A DNA stretch of 64,000 nt from Mucilaginibacter sp. UR6-11. Its GTDB lineage: Bacteria > Bacteroidota > Bacteroidia > Sphingobacteriales > Sphingobacteriaceae. The notes below the pieces were generated by a model that saw only the letters and a list, made by a program, of their open reading frames with translations, was not told the origin of the DNA and made no database searches. Positions 28,127 through 36,899 of this stretch are shown here, one piece after another (positions within the stretch are counted from its first letter, which is position 1; every line of letters begins with the position of its first letter). The stretch is from contig NZ_JAJIWO010000001.1 of assembly GCF_020880695.1 (NCBI RefSeq), positions 124,001 to 188,000 of the forward strand. The letters run 5' to 3'. Position numbers and translations under genes: made by a program.

Positions 28127-29140
28127 ATGTCAAAAAAAGTTGTCACACTCGGAGAAATAATGATGCGGTTATCCACCCCTGATTATAAAAGATTTGTACA
28201 AACCGAAAGTTTTGACATTACCTACGGCGGCGGCGAAGCCAATGTGGCGGCGGCGCTTTGCAACTACGGGTTAAACGGCGTATTTATCAGCAAAGTGCCT
28301 GATAATGCGCTGGGGCAATCTGCCATCAACCATCTGCGCCGCTACGGGGTTGATACGCAATTTATAGCACGTGGCGGCAAACGCCTGGGCCTGTATTTTT
28401 TAGAACCGGGGGTGTCCATGCGGGCGTCGCAGGTCATATATGACCGCGCTGAGGCCGCTATAACTGAGGCCGATATCAGCGAGTTTGATTTTGATCAGAT
28501 ATTTGCGGGTACAGATTGGTTCCATACCTCAGGCATCACCCCTGCCCTTAGCGATAAGGCTGCGGCGCTTACTTTAGCTGCGTTAAAAGCCGCAAAAGCC
28601 AAGGGCATAACTACCAGCCTTGACCTCAACTACCGTAAAAAACTATGGAGCGCAGAAAAAGCGCGCGAGGTGCTGACCAAACTTTGCCCGTATGTTGATA
28701 TTTGTATCGGGCCAGATGCTACTTTAGGCTTCCATACCGGCGATACCGATGTAAACCTGGCCGACTTAAAGCTGGCCGACTATCAACATGTTTTTGAGCA
28801 GGTGAAAGCTAAATACGGCTTTAAATATATCGCCTCAACTTTAAGACAGAGCCATAGCGCGTCTGACAACCGGGTTAGCGCTGCAATATATGACGGCGAA
28901 AAAATCCATCATACCAAACAGTACGATGTACGCATAGTCGACCGCGTGGGTGCCGGCGATTCGTTTGCCGGCGGATTGATCTATGGCCTGATTACCGGCT
29001 TAAGTGCAGCCGGTGCGGCCGAATTTGGCGCTGCGGCATCAGCTTTAAAACATACTATCCCTGGGGATATGAACCATGCCACCGTAGCCGAAATTGAGCT
29101 GCTGGTTAAAGGTGACGGATCTGGAAAAATACAACGATGA
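28127..29140 (+). CDS. kdgK: 2-keto-3-deoxygluconate kinase (PfkB family)
   Basis: The 337-residue sugar kinase opens with VVTLGEIMMRLSTP and has the PfkB signature 1 region (YGGGEANVAAALCNYG). The anion-hole/catalytic motif is DRVGAGDSFAGGLIYG near residues 272-287. KDG kinases of this type phosphorylate the common product of glucuronate and galacturonate breakdown. The neighbours eda, a YhcH protein and uxaC fit that substrate well. On sequence alone other PfkB sugar specificity would be possible, so the name rests partly on context. Confidence 0.9.
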   Translation: MSKKVVTLGEIMMRLSTPDYKRFVQTESFDITYGGGEANVAAALCNYGLNGVFISKVPDNALGQSAINHLRRYGVDTQFIARGGKRLGLYFLEPGVSMRASQVIYDRAEAAITEADISEFDFDQIFAGTDWFHTSGITPALSDKAAALTLAALKAAKAKGITTSLDLNYRKKLWSAEKAREVLTKLCPYVDICIGPDATLGFHTGDTDVNLADLKLADYQHVFEQVKAKYGFKYIASTLRQSHSASDNRVSAAIYDGEKIHHTKQYDVRIVDRVGAGDSFAGGLIYGLITGLSAAGAAEFGAAASALKHTIPGDMNHATVAEIELLVKGDGSGKIQR

Positions 29141-29179
29141 CTTAAGTGGCCTACCGGCTTTGGAGAACAAATATAAATT

Positions 29180-29632
29180 ATGATAATAGATACCCTGACA
29201 AACGCCGGGCAATATTACGGCCTGCATAAAAACTTTAAAACTGCTTTTGAATACCTTAATTCAACCGAACTAACCGGGTTAGCCGACGGGGTGATTGAGA
29301 TTGCTGACGGGGTTAAAGTTATCGTATCCAATAACGATACCCGCACTGCCGAAGTCGCAGTTAAAACCTTTGAGTGCCATAATCAAAATATAGATATCCA
29401 GGTTTTGATCCGAGGTAATGAAGCCATGGGCTGGAAACCACGCAAGGATTGCAAAAATGTAGTGAGCCCATACAGCGCAGAGAAGGACTATATGTTTTTT
29501 CACGAGCAGGCAGATACCTTTTTTTCATTACAGGAAGGGCAGTTTGTGATCTTCTTTCCGGAGGATGTACATGCGCCGTTGATTGGCGATGGGGTGATCA
29601 AGAAGTTGGTAGTAAAGATTAGGATAGATTAA
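29180..29632 (+). CDS. YhcH/YjgK/YiaL family sugar-processing protein
   Basis: The 150-residue protein is a cupin-like YhcH/YiaL family member (DUF386). It has the family start IDTLTNAGQYYGLHKNFKTAFEYL and the C-terminal metal-site segment FFPEDVHAPLIGDG. Family members are implicated in anomer or small acid-sugar handling and often sit in sialate or uronate operons. It starts 39 bases after kdgK on the same strand, so co-transcription is likely. Precise activity is unknown. Confidence 0.9.
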   Translation: MIIDTLTNAGQYYGLHKNFKTAFEYLNSTELTGLADGVIEIADGVKVIVSNNDTRTAEVAVKTFECHNQNIDIQVLIRGNEAMGWKPRKDCKNVVSPYSAEKDYMFFHEQADTFFSLQEGQFVIFFPEDVHAPLIGDGVIKKLVVKIRID

Positions 29633-29638
29633 TTAACC

Positions 29639-29712
29639 GTAGAGACGCAATGTCTTGCGTCTCCATGCACAATAACAACAGCATCCCGAGACGCAAAACA
29701 TTGCGTCTCTAC
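29639..29712. repeat. Nested inverted repeat made of two GAGACGCAA hairpins
   Basis: Each half is a hairpin: GAGACGCAA-tgtc-TTGCGTCTC (29642-29663) and GAGACGCAA-aaca-TTGCGTCTC (29688-29709). The outermost 14 bases (29639-29652) and 29699-29712 are also perfect reverse complements, so the 74 bases can fold as two small or one large stem. It lies between the convergent yhcH and uxaC genes. It may serve as a two-way terminator but lacks U tracts; it looks like a miniature interspersed element. Confidence 0.75.
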
Positions 29713-29718
29713 AACGGG

Positions 29719-31125
29719 TTATTCATAAAACCCAAAATACCCCCGGGCATTATTGTAGCAAATATCCTGTACTATCTTGCCGGTCCATTCAATATCATTA
29801 GGCAACTCGCCGTTTTCAATATCGGTAGCTAACAGATTACAGAGTATCCTTCGGAAATATTCATGCCTCGGAAACGACATAAAGCTGCGCGAATCGGTAA
29901 GCATGCCCACCAGTTTGCTCAATAAACCAATGTTTGACAACGAATTTAGCTGATCTATCATGCCCTGCTTTTGATCCATGAACCACCAGCCAGATCCAAA
30001 CTGGATCTTACCCGCTACCGAGCCGTCGTTAAAATTACCTGTCATAGCGGCAAACAGATCATTGTTAACAGGGTTGCTGTTATAAATAATGGTTTTTGCC
30101 AGCCGGTCATCCGTATCCAGCTTGTCCAGGAACCTCGACAAACTTTTACCATGCGCAAAGTCTCCTATTGAATCCCAACCGGTGTCGGGGCCTAAAGTCG
30201 CCAGTCCGCGGCTGTTATTGTTACGCAAAGCGCCCAGATGATATTGTTGTACCCAGCCTTTTTCATGATCCCATAAAGCAAACTGGTACAGCAGGGCTGA
30301 TTTAAATTTTAGGTTTTCATCGGCCGAGATAGCTTCATTGCTTCTTATCTTTATAAAGATCGCCTTAACTTCGGTAGTGGTATAATCAACCGCATAGATA
30401 TGGTCTAAACCATGGTCTGACAGTTTACTGCCGTTGGCGGCAAAGTAATCATGTCGGTTCTTTAAAGCGGATAAATAACTATCCAGGTCATTAATAGCCC
30501 TGTTCTCAACTTTTTCGAGTTGATCTATGTACGAATTTAGCGCGGCGATGTTATCTGCATTCATCGCTTTATCGGGCCTGAACGAGGGCAATACTTTTAC
30601 GCCAAAATCATCCTGTTTTATTTTTTGATGATGGGCCAGGTTATCCAGCGGATCATCAGTAGTGCCTACTACCTCAACCTTAAACCGTTTTAATAAGCTG
30701 CGTACGCTATATTCGGGCGACTGCAGCTTTTCGGCACACTCGTCATAGATCTTTTTTGCCGTAGCCGGGGATAAAATTTCTTTTATTCCGAAATAACGCT
30801 GCAATTCTAAATGGGTCCAATGGTATAATGGGTTGCGCAGCGTGTACGGAACGGTTGCTGCCCATTTTTCAAACTTCTCCCAATCAGTTTTATTACCGGT
30901 AACATAAGCCTCATTTACGCCATTGGCCCGCATGGCGCGCCATTTATAATGATCGCCGTTTAACCAAATGCGGGTAAGGTTGGCAAACTGCTTGTCTGCG
31001 GCAATTTCATCGGCCGGCAAATGGCAGTGATAATCAATAACCGGCATCGACTTTGCATAGTCATGATATAGTTTCTGAGCAGTTTTGCTTTCCAGTAAAA
31101 AGTCGTCGTCGAGAAAATCCTTCAT
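29719..31125 (-). CDS. uxaC: Glucuronate/galacturonate isomerase UxaC
   Basis: UxaC converts D-glucuronate to D-fructuronate and D-galacturonate to D-tagaturonate. The 468-residue protein starts MKDFLDDDFLLES. It has the metal-site motif VIDYHCHLP, the typical TDDPLDNLAHH and KVLPSFRPDKAM segments, and the C-terminal SRSFMSFPRHEYFRRILC block. I chose the ATG at 31125; the frame extends nine codons to a TTG but that is weak. A promoter and a 12-bp inverted repeat lie directly upstream. The later uronate steps (UxaB, UxuB, UxaA, UxuA) are not in the window. Confidence 0.95.
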   Translation of the reverse strand: MKDFLDDDFLLESKTAQKLYHDYAKSMPVIDYHCHLPADEIAADKQFANLTRIWLNGDHYKWRAMRANGVNEAYVTGNKTDWEKFEKWAATVPYTLRNPLYHWTHLELQRYFGIKEILSPATAKKIYDECAEKLQSPEYSVRSLLKRFKVEVVGTTDDPLDNLAHHQKIKQDDFGVKVLPSFRPDKAMNADNIAALNSYIDQLEKVENRAINDLDSYLSALKNRHDYFAANGSKLSDHGLDHIYAVDYTTTEVKAIFIKIRSNEAISADENLKFKSALLYQFALWDHEKGWVQQYHLGALRNNNSRGLATLGPDTGWDSIGDFAHGKSLSRFLDKLDTDDRLAKTIIYNSNPVNNDLFAAMTGNFNDGSVAGKIQFGSGWWFMDQKQGMIDQLNSLSNIGLLSKLVGMLTDSRSFMSFPRHEYFRRILCNLLATDIENGELPNDIEWTGKIVQDICYNNARGYFGFYE

Positions 31126-31149
31126 CCTTCGGTTATGATTTGCAAAGCG

Positions 31150-31195
31150 CAATTATACTTTTTATAACCTGTTTTATCAACTTTAAAAAGTATAA
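31150..31195 (-). promoter_or_regulatory. uxaC promoter flanked by a 12-bp inverted repeat (candidate operator)
   Basis: On the minus strand TTGA (31177-31180), 19 bases, then TATAATTG (31150-31157) form a promoter with one mismatch in each element. The sequences at 31153-31164 (TTATACTTTTTA) and 31184-31195 (TAAAAAGTATAA) are perfect reverse complements. One covers the -7 box and the other lies just upstream of the -33 box, the arrangement expected of a repressor site. A weak terminator for the upstream GH130 gene is the alternative reading. Confidence 0.5.
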
Positions 31196-31196
31196 A

Positions 31197-32219
31197 CTAT
31201 GCTATCGATTGCGCAGATTTATTGGCTAATAACTCTGTAACCAGCGCCGACAAACTAACTGAAGCGCAGGCTATAATATCATCGCCCGCGCCATAGTAAA
31301 TATATAAGCTATCGCCAAACAAGGCACTGCCTGTAGGGAAGCAAACATTATCCACATCGCCCGCCAGCTCATATTCCTGGTCAGGCTTAAATAACGGGTA
31401 AGGTAACCTGGCTATCTCCACTTTGGGATCATCCAGCTCAAATAATGCCGCACAGGCCGAATATTCATATCCCTCATCTAAATATTGTACACCGTGATAA
31501 ATAATCAGCCAACCCTGTTCAGTTTCAATCGGCGGGCAGCCGCCGCCCACGTAGTTTACTTCATGCTTATATTTGGAGGTTATCAATACGTTATCCTTTA
31601 AATGGGTAAGGTAATCCTCCCAATAACTTTGGTTTAAATCGCTTAAATTATCAACTGCTGCTATTTGGATATCTGGCTTAATGCGGTGTAAAAAGGTTAA
31701 TTTTCCGTTTATTCTCCGCGGAAAAAACATGAGGTCCTTATCCATCATAATGGTATCGGGCCCGCTATAATCCTGCCGGTACCTTTTAATGATGCCGCTG
31801 TTATTTTTTGCCAGTTTATCAAACTCGCTGCACTTTACCTGCGGCACTATAATACCGTGTTTGGTAAAATGCCGGAGATCAGCCGAGGTTGCCACCGCAC
31901 CCAGCGCGTCATCGTCGTTAAAAGCTATATAGGTTAAATAATAGGTATCGTCTATTTTAACAATCCGCGGATCCTCCATCCCGTGTTTTTCATAATCAAA
32001 TTCAGGCGACAGCAACGGCGCGGTTAACCTTTCGGCAACTTTTAGAGGGCCCGTCAACCTGCAATAACCCACTGATGAGAAATTACCATGCCGTACGGCC
32101 CTGTAAAGAAGATGGACATTATCGCCTTCTTTTATTACCGCGGGGTTCAAAACACCTTCATTTTCGAAATCAAGGTTGGTGATCTCTAAAACCACGCCTT
32201 CTTTTTTAACTGTTATCAT
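31197..32219 (-). CDS. Glycoside hydrolase family 130-like enzyme (mannoside phosphorylase family)
   Basis: The protein has the five-bladed beta-propeller motifs of GH130: NPAVIKEGDNVHLLYRAV, the MEDPRI motif with its conserved acid, TYIAFNDDDALGAVATS, and the GGGCPPIETEQGWLIIYHGV segment. Family members phosphorolyse or hydrolyse beta-mannosides. Substrate cannot be fixed from sequence. I chose the ATG at 32219 (340 residues) because the 15 residues further upstream overlap the preceding gene and look non-conserved. It is transcribed with the small membrane protein and probably the HAD phosphatase. Confidence 0.87.
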   Translation of the reverse strand: MITVKKEGVVLEITNLDFENEGVLNPAVIKEGDNVHLLYRAVRHGNFSSVGYCRLTGPLKVAERLTAPLLSPEFDYEKHGMEDPRIVKIDDTYYLTYIAFNDDDALGAVATSADLRHFTKHGIIVPQVKCSEFDKLAKNNSGIIKRYRQDYSGPDTIMMDKDLMFFPRRINGKLTFLHRIKPDIQIAAVDNLSDLNQSYWEDYLTHLKDNVLITSKYKHEVNYVGGGCPPIETEQGWLIIYHGVQYLDEGYEYSACAALFELDDPKVEIARLPYPLFKPDQEYELAGDVDNVCFPTGSALFGDSLYIYYGAGDDIIACASVSLSALVTELLANKSAQSIA

Positions 32220-32235
32220 TAATCCCGAAAACAGC

Positions 32236-32454
32236 TTAGTTCGATTTCTTTGAGGTAGCCACAACTACGATCCCGCCAATTAACAATATCCCGCCCAGGT
32301 ATGGGGGCCAGTTAACCGTTTTTTGCCTGTCGGCAGATATTTGTATCGGGCCGGCGTCAATTACCTTTTCCTTTTTGGTATAAGTAAATCCGGTCCAGAT
32401 TATCATTATAGCGCCAAGGATAATAAGTATGATTCCGATAAGTTTAGTATTCAT
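32236..32454 (-). CDS. Small two-helix membrane protein
   Basis: This 72-residue protein has two clear membrane helices (about residues 5-23 and 49-67) separated by a charged loop (TKKEKVIDAGPIQISADRQK). It resembles the DUF3185-like small membrane proteins found widely in Bacteroidota, but I cannot fix the family. It lies 16 bases upstream of the preferred start of the GH130-like gene and 53 bases downstream of the HAD gene on the same strand. Function is unknown. Confidence 0.75.
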   Translation of the reverse strand: MNTKLIGIILIILGAIMIIWTGFTYTKKEKVIDAGPIQISADRQKTVNWPPYLGGILLIGGIVVVATSKKSN

Positions 32455-32507
32455 GATGGTATGTTTGTTATACTAATGTTGTATAATGAAAAATTGTTTG
32501 AACAAGG

Positions 32508-33278
32508 TTAAAACGAGTTATCATATTTACCTTTTGTATCCAGGCAGGCTATAATACCTTCAATCACACGTTTGGTTTCGTTAGGGTCCTTGATACAAAC
32601 CGAAGCAACACCGGTTTCCCTGGCGGGATAATCATTCCCCCCCGGAAATATGGCATCGCCAATAAAGATCATTTCTCTTTTTTTAATATTTAATATCTCT
32701 TTAAGCTTTTTGATCCCATACGCCTTATCAATGCCGGGCTTCGTAATATCCACAGAGGTGGTACCACCCAAATTTACTGAAAACTCGGGTATGGTTTTAC
32801 CTAATACGGTCTGTATCTTTTTGCGTTTGGCGAAGCCGGGATCCCAAGCTTTTTTAGCTTCAAGCGGCGCCTCCTGCCCCAGTGCCGAAAAAGTTATCTG
32901 GCTGCCGCGGTCTTCAATTTGGTCGCCCCAGGTTCTTTCGGGTTTAAAGCCCTGCTGCTCGACAGCGGCATTTAAAGAGGCAATGATCTTCTTTTTTTCC
33001 TCAGCGGTAAAATCCTCCGAGTAAAGTTTTTTCCAGCCTGATTTATACTGGTAAAACTTGGTGCCGCAGGTAGGCAATATAAAGAGATTTTTAAATGATT
33101 TTTTATTGGTGAGGTTAGATAACACCTGCTTTTCAAACTGGGGCCAGTCTCCGCCTGATATGATGGCTACTTTAACAATATCTATTAAAGCATTTAATAT
33201 TTTTATCATTTCCCTGTCAATGGGCGCTTTACTTTCGGCAAGCGTACCATCCAGATCAAATACAACTAGTTTTTTCAT
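32508..33278 (-). CDS. HAD-IIB family phosphatase (phosphomannomutase-like)
   Basis: The 256-residue hydrolase has motif I FDLDGTLAES with nucleophile D8, motif II serine in AIISGG and the late lysine in the TSVDITKPGIDKAYGI block. Motif IV is IFIGDAIFPGGNDYPA. The GGND and TKPGIDKAYGIKKL segments resemble eukaryotic-type phosphomannomutase and sucrose-phosphatase-like HAD-IIB proteins. Phosphatase or mutase activity on a hexose phosphate is plausible, and the neighbouring GH130-like mannoside enzyme makes mannose phosphates a reasonable guess. It lies 9 bases downstream of the aldolase gene. Confidence 0.88.
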   Translation of the reverse strand: MKKLVVFDLDGTLAESKAPIDREMIKILNALIDIVKVAIISGGDWPQFEKQVLSNLTNKKSFKNLFILPTCGTKFYQYKSGWKKLYSEDFTAEEKKKIIASLNAAVEQQGFKPERTWGDQIEDRGSQITFSALGQEAPLEAKKAWDPGFAKRKKIQTVLGKTIPEFSVNLGGTTSVDITKPGIDKAYGIKKLKEILNIKKREMIFIGDAIFPGGNDYPARETGVASVCIKDPNETKRVIEGIIACLDTKGKYDNSF

Positions 33279-33287
33279 GTTGGCAAG

Positions 33288-34307
33288 TTAATTATCAATG
33301 TCTACACTATATTGCCCGGCACGGGCGGCACTTGCCATACTTGCTCTGAAATAAAGCATGTCCTGCGCGGCTTTTACGTTTTCATCTTTCCCCTTCCATA
33401 GCTCCAACGCAGGCTGTTGCAATGCCCGGGCAAATGAGAAGGTAAGGGGCCAGGGTAATTTATCGTCAAACTTTACATGCATGGCATGTAAATGCCTGGC
33501 AGCTTCTTGCGGCGATTGCCCGCCGGATAAAAAAGCAACTCCGCCAACCTCAGGCGGCACCGATGCTAAAAGACAATTAACTGTGGCGGTAGCCACTTCA
33601 TCAGTACTTTTTTGTACCGGGCAGTCTTTGCCGGCAATCACCATATTGGGTTTTAAGATCAAACCCGGCAGGTAAACACCCTCTGCCTGCAATTGGGTAA
33701 ATAGGACTTTTATGGTTTTCTCAGTTACCTCATAGCACCTTTCAATCGTATGATCGCCATCCATTAATACTTCGGGTTCAACTATCGGTACAATATCAGC
33801 CTGCTGGCATAGCAGGGCATAGCGTGCCAACAGCTTTGTATTGGCGGCAATGTTTTCATCAGATGGAATACCCTCTCCAATGGTAATTACCGCACGCCAT
33901 TTGGCAAAACGCGCACCCAAACCATAATAATTATTTAAGCGTTCGGTAAGCCCGTCTAATCCCCGGGTAATTTTTTCTTTGGGATGCCCGGGCATTTCAA
34001 CCGTACCTTCATCTACCTTAATGCCGGGGATGATGCCTGCACGGTGCAATACATCCATAAACAATACCTGGTCATCTGTAGACTGATAAACGGTTTCATC
34101 AAACAAAATAGCGCCACTTATATACTCGCCTAAATTTGGCGTAGTAACAATTAGCTGGCGATATTTACGGCGATATTCTTCAGTCTGCGGGATCCCGGCT
34201 TCCTGAAAGCGTTTATTACAAGTCGGCAGGCTTTCATCCATTGCCAGCAGGCCTTTATCGCCGGCCATTAAGGCTGTTGTTGTTTGTTGTAATTCTTCCG
34301 TATTCAT
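33288..34307 (-). CDS. Class I fructose-bisphosphate aldolase
   Basis: The 339-residue protein is a eukaryotic-type class I aldolase. It has GLLAMDESLPTCNKRF near the N-terminus, the Schiff-base lysine in LILKPNMVIAG, IVEPEVLMDGDH, and FLSGGQSPQEAARHL. It splits fructose 1,6-bisphosphate into the two triose phosphates in the cytosol without a metal. The C-terminal tail lacks the aromatic residue of animal enzymes, as is common in bacteria. I chose ATG 34307; an in-frame TTG nine codons upstream is less likely. It leads a run with the HAD phosphatase and the GH130-like enzyme. Confidence 0.93.
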   Translation of the reverse strand: MNTEELQQTTTALMAGDKGLLAMDESLPTCNKRFQEAGIPQTEEYRRKYRQLIVTTPNLGEYISGAILFDETVYQSTDDQVLFMDVLHRAGIIPGIKVDEGTVEMPGHPKEKITRGLDGLTERLNNYYGLGARFAKWRAVITIGEGIPSDENIAANTKLLARYALLCQQADIVPIVEPEVLMDGDHTIERCYEVTEKTIKVLFTQLQAEGVYLPGLILKPNMVIAGKDCPVQKSTDEVATATVNCLLASVPPEVGGVAFLSGGQSPQEAARHLHAMHVKFDDKLPWPLTFSFARALQQPALELWKGKDENVKAAQDMLYFRASMASAARAGQYSVDIDN

Positions 34308-34353
34308 GTTGTTTACAACAACCGGTGCCCCCAATTGTGTTTAATTTCAACGT

Positions 34354-34392
34354 CAAAAAAAGGGACTAACCCGGCCGGGCAGTCCCCTTTTT
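34354..34392 (-). terminator. Rho-independent terminator of the haem/dehydrogenase gene
   Basis: A GC-rich stem, GGGACT plus CCCGG paired with CCGGG plus AGTCCC, is flanked by A and T runs on both sides. On the minus strand it follows the stop at 34408 by about 15 bases and ends in a run of T. Confidence 0.8.
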
Positions 34393-34407
34393 ATCTTAAC
34401 CGGTAAA

Positions 34408-36663
34408 TTACCGGTTATTCAATACCGGTTTTGTGGTATTTAACTCTTCCATAGTATAAGATGTCGTCCTGCCGTTGGTAGCATCCCTTATTTTTTGAAC
34501 ATCATCAGGCAGCACCACGCGGCCCTTGTTGCCAAAATCACTGCGGATGTAGCTCAGTACAGAAGCGATATAATTATTATCATTGCCGCCCAATGCAGGC
34601 ATGGCGTCATTATAAGTTGTTCCCCTGATGGGCCCGTGTAAACCATGCAATAAAATCCTGACAAGTTTTTCGGGCGAGTTAGCATTGACATCCGGGTTGC
34701 CCGCCAATGCCGGCGCCGTAAGTTCTGTTCCGCCTGATAAGATGCCCTTGCCGTCACCACCGTGGCAGGTAAAACATAATTGCTTAAATATTAGCTGACC
34801 CCGTGCAACCAGTTTTGCACCTTGCTCGTTCATTAATTTTTGTCTTGCCAGCTGCTCGGCCCTCGCTCTTATTTTATTCTCATAAACACGCTGAGAGGTA
34901 GTAAGCGCCGGGTCATCCGGATAATTTTTGATCAGGTCTGCAATAATTGCTTTTGATTTGGCCGAATTAACAAAACGCATAGACAGCAACAGCTGGAAAC
35001 GCACGTCTGCACTTGGGTCGTTTTCCATTTTTGCCAGCAGATCAATCGCCTGGTTATCTTTTTTCATAAAGTCCTCACCTATCCACACCGTAGTTTTACG
35101 TACTTCGGCATCTTTATCTTTTAAGGCGGTAGCAAAAGTTTCGGCGTCCATGGCATCTAAACCATTCAGGGTCCATAACGCGTGGATCCGGGCCAGCTGG
35201 CCGCCATTAACGGCAAGGGCCTTTAAAGCCGGGACCACTGATTTATCGCCCCTAAGCACCAACAGCTTTTGGGCGTTATCACGCCACCAGCCGTTTAGGC
35301 TGTTTAAGTGATCAACCAACTGTGCGCTGGTTTCTTCCAGCATGTGCGGTTTCTCTTTTGATATTTTATAATCATCGTGCACCAGCCGAAATATGCGGCC
35401 GCGGCCAATATTCTTTTCCAATCCTTTTTGCTGGATTTTAGGGCGCAGGTAGCTATCGGCTTTTGTCCATTCGCTTTCCTGTATAATGCCATGGTACATA
35501 TCTACAATATACATACATCCATCCGGACCGGTAATGGTGTTAACCGGCCTGAAGTTTAAATCGGTAGATGCTAAAAACTCTGATTTATCATAAGCGTTCC
35601 TCAAAGTGATCTTACCGTTAGTATTGGTGACCTTACTTCTGCGAATCAGCCTGCCAACCGGCTCGCATATAAAAAGGTCGCCCCTCATATCAGCCGGTAA
35701 TTTATCCCCTCTGAATATCGACTGCCCATTGCTTGCCGTGAAATGATTAAGCGTACTGTCAGGTAAACGAAGGCGCCCAAGGCCACCCTGTACGTCCGGC
35801 GTAGTGACGATCGGCCATACCGGGATAAAATCTTTATCATAGCGGTCGCCAAAGTCAAACTGCCCGTAATGAACGTTTTGTTGAAACATATAGGCAGGAT
35901 CTTCGCCCCCTGCTGACGAGTAAAACAACCTTCCATAGTCATCATTACCCATGCCCCATTGCCCTGCAGTGCCTTCTACCAGTGTATCAGGGATAACTTT
36001 ATCCCCTTTAACCGTAAACCTGACAGGGTCATAAGTTAAATATAAACGATTATCCAGATTCCAGATCAAACCACTTTTTTGATGTTCAAGGTTATTGGTA
36101 TTGGTGCCATTATTCTCATATGCCAGCCAATTTTTGTCGGCTACGCCGTCGCCATTGGTATCCTGGAAACAATAAACGCTGTTTGACCACGTTTGGCTAA
36201 CCAGCAAACGGCCTTTATCAAGCGGTTGCAGCGTACGTGGTAACAGTAAATTATCGGCAAATACGGTCATTTTATCCATAACGCCATCGCCGTTGGTATC
36301 TTCAAGCAGTTTTATCTTACAGGTTGCATCACGTTCATGACTGCCGCTAACATCCAGCATGTAAGTATTTAACTCGGCAACATACATACGGGCATCGCCA
36401 TCCCAGGCAATGGCAACGGGCTGGCTAACCATAGGTTCGCTGGCCACCAGTTGCAGGTGATAGCCCGGCGGCATATAAATATGCTTCATTTCCTCAACGG
36501 GAGATTTTGGTGTGGGATCGGGATGCATGTCAACCAATATCCTGCCCGCCGCGTCGCGCTGCACCGGGTATTGGGTAACATATTGCTGTACCGATTTACA
36601 GGTGTAAAACAACACGGTTGACGCGCATAGTACACCTAATAATAATTGGTAATTTTTCTTCAT
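34408..36663 (-). CDS. PVC-type membrane-bound dehydrogenase domain/HEAT/cytochrome c lipoprotein
   Basis: The 751-residue protein begins with a lipoprotein-like signal (VLFYTC at about residues 18-23). A beta-propeller dehydrogenase-like domain (about 55-400) has repeated DTNGDGVMDKM calcium-loop-like motifs and MYIVDMYHGIIQ. A HEAT-like helical region and a C-terminal cytochrome c domain with CFTCH (near residue 640) follow. Proteins of this architecture are abundant in Planctomycetes and Bacteroidota and are thought to oxidise sugars or alcohols at the envelope. A separate small cytochrome c gene lies upstream on the same strand. The substrate is unknown. Confidence 0.88.
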   Translation of the reverse strand: MKKNYQLLLGVLCASTVLFYTCKSVQQYVTQYPVQRDAAGRILVDMHPDPTPKSPVEEMKHIYMPPGYHLQLVASEPMVSQPVAIAWDGDARMYVAELNTYMLDVSGSHERDATCKIKLLEDTNGDGVMDKMTVFADNLLLPRTLQPLDKGRLLVSQTWSNSVYCFQDTNGDGVADKNWLAYENNGTNTNNLEHQKSGLIWNLDNRLYLTYDPVRFTVKGDKVIPDTLVEGTAGQWGMGNDDYGRLFYSSAGGEDPAYMFQQNVHYGQFDFGDRYDKDFIPVWPIVTTPDVQGGLGRLRLPDSTLNHFTASNGQSIFRGDKLPADMRGDLFICEPVGRLIRRSKVTNTNGKITLRNAYDKSEFLASTDLNFRPVNTITGPDGCMYIVDMYHGIIQESEWTKADSYLRPKIQQKGLEKNIGRGRIFRLVHDDYKISKEKPHMLEETSAQLVDHLNSLNGWWRDNAQKLLVLRGDKSVVPALKALAVNGGQLARIHALWTLNGLDAMDAETFATALKDKDAEVRKTTVWIGEDFMKKDNQAIDLLAKMENDPSADVRFQLLLSMRFVNSAKSKAIIADLIKNYPDDPALTTSQRVYENKIRARAEQLARQKLMNEQGAKLVARGQLIFKQLCFTCHGGDGKGILSGGTELTAPALAGNPDVNANSPEKLVRILLHGLHGPIRGTTYNDAMPALGGNDNNYIASVLSYIRSDFGNKGRVVLPDDVQKIRDATNGRTTSYTMEELNTTKPVLNNR

Positions 36664-36783
36664 AATTAAGGTTTATAATATTTTAACATGGCACAGCCTG
36701 TAACACCCCAACTTATAACAGTTAAAGTATTGCAAACAATTAAATATTAGCCGGCTTAGGTTTATTATTGGTTATAATCTTAA

Positions 36784-36827
36784 AAGCCGGTATAGTAATC
36801 TATATAAATATTGATTGCTATACCGGC
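36784..36827 (-). terminator. Long hairpin downstream of the cytochrome c gene
   Basis: AGCCGGTATAGTAATC (36784-36799) pairs with GATTGCTATACCGGCT (36812-36827) over 16 positions with one G-T type mismatch and a 12-base loop. On the minus strand it follows the cytochrome stop by about 72 bases and ends in TTTT, so it is probably a terminator. A regulatory stem ahead of the 751-residue haem protein gene is an alternative. Confidence 0.6.
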
Positions 36828-36899
36828 TGGTATGTTTTATTATGATTTATATAAAGTTAGTGCACATTGGTTAAATGCAGTAAACCTTATGGTGGTGTT

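Noticed and set aside
31126..31152. TTG start of uxaC nine codons upstream
   Set aside because: A non-ATG start that would lie within the -7 region of the likely promoter; the ATG at 31125 begins the conserved protein.
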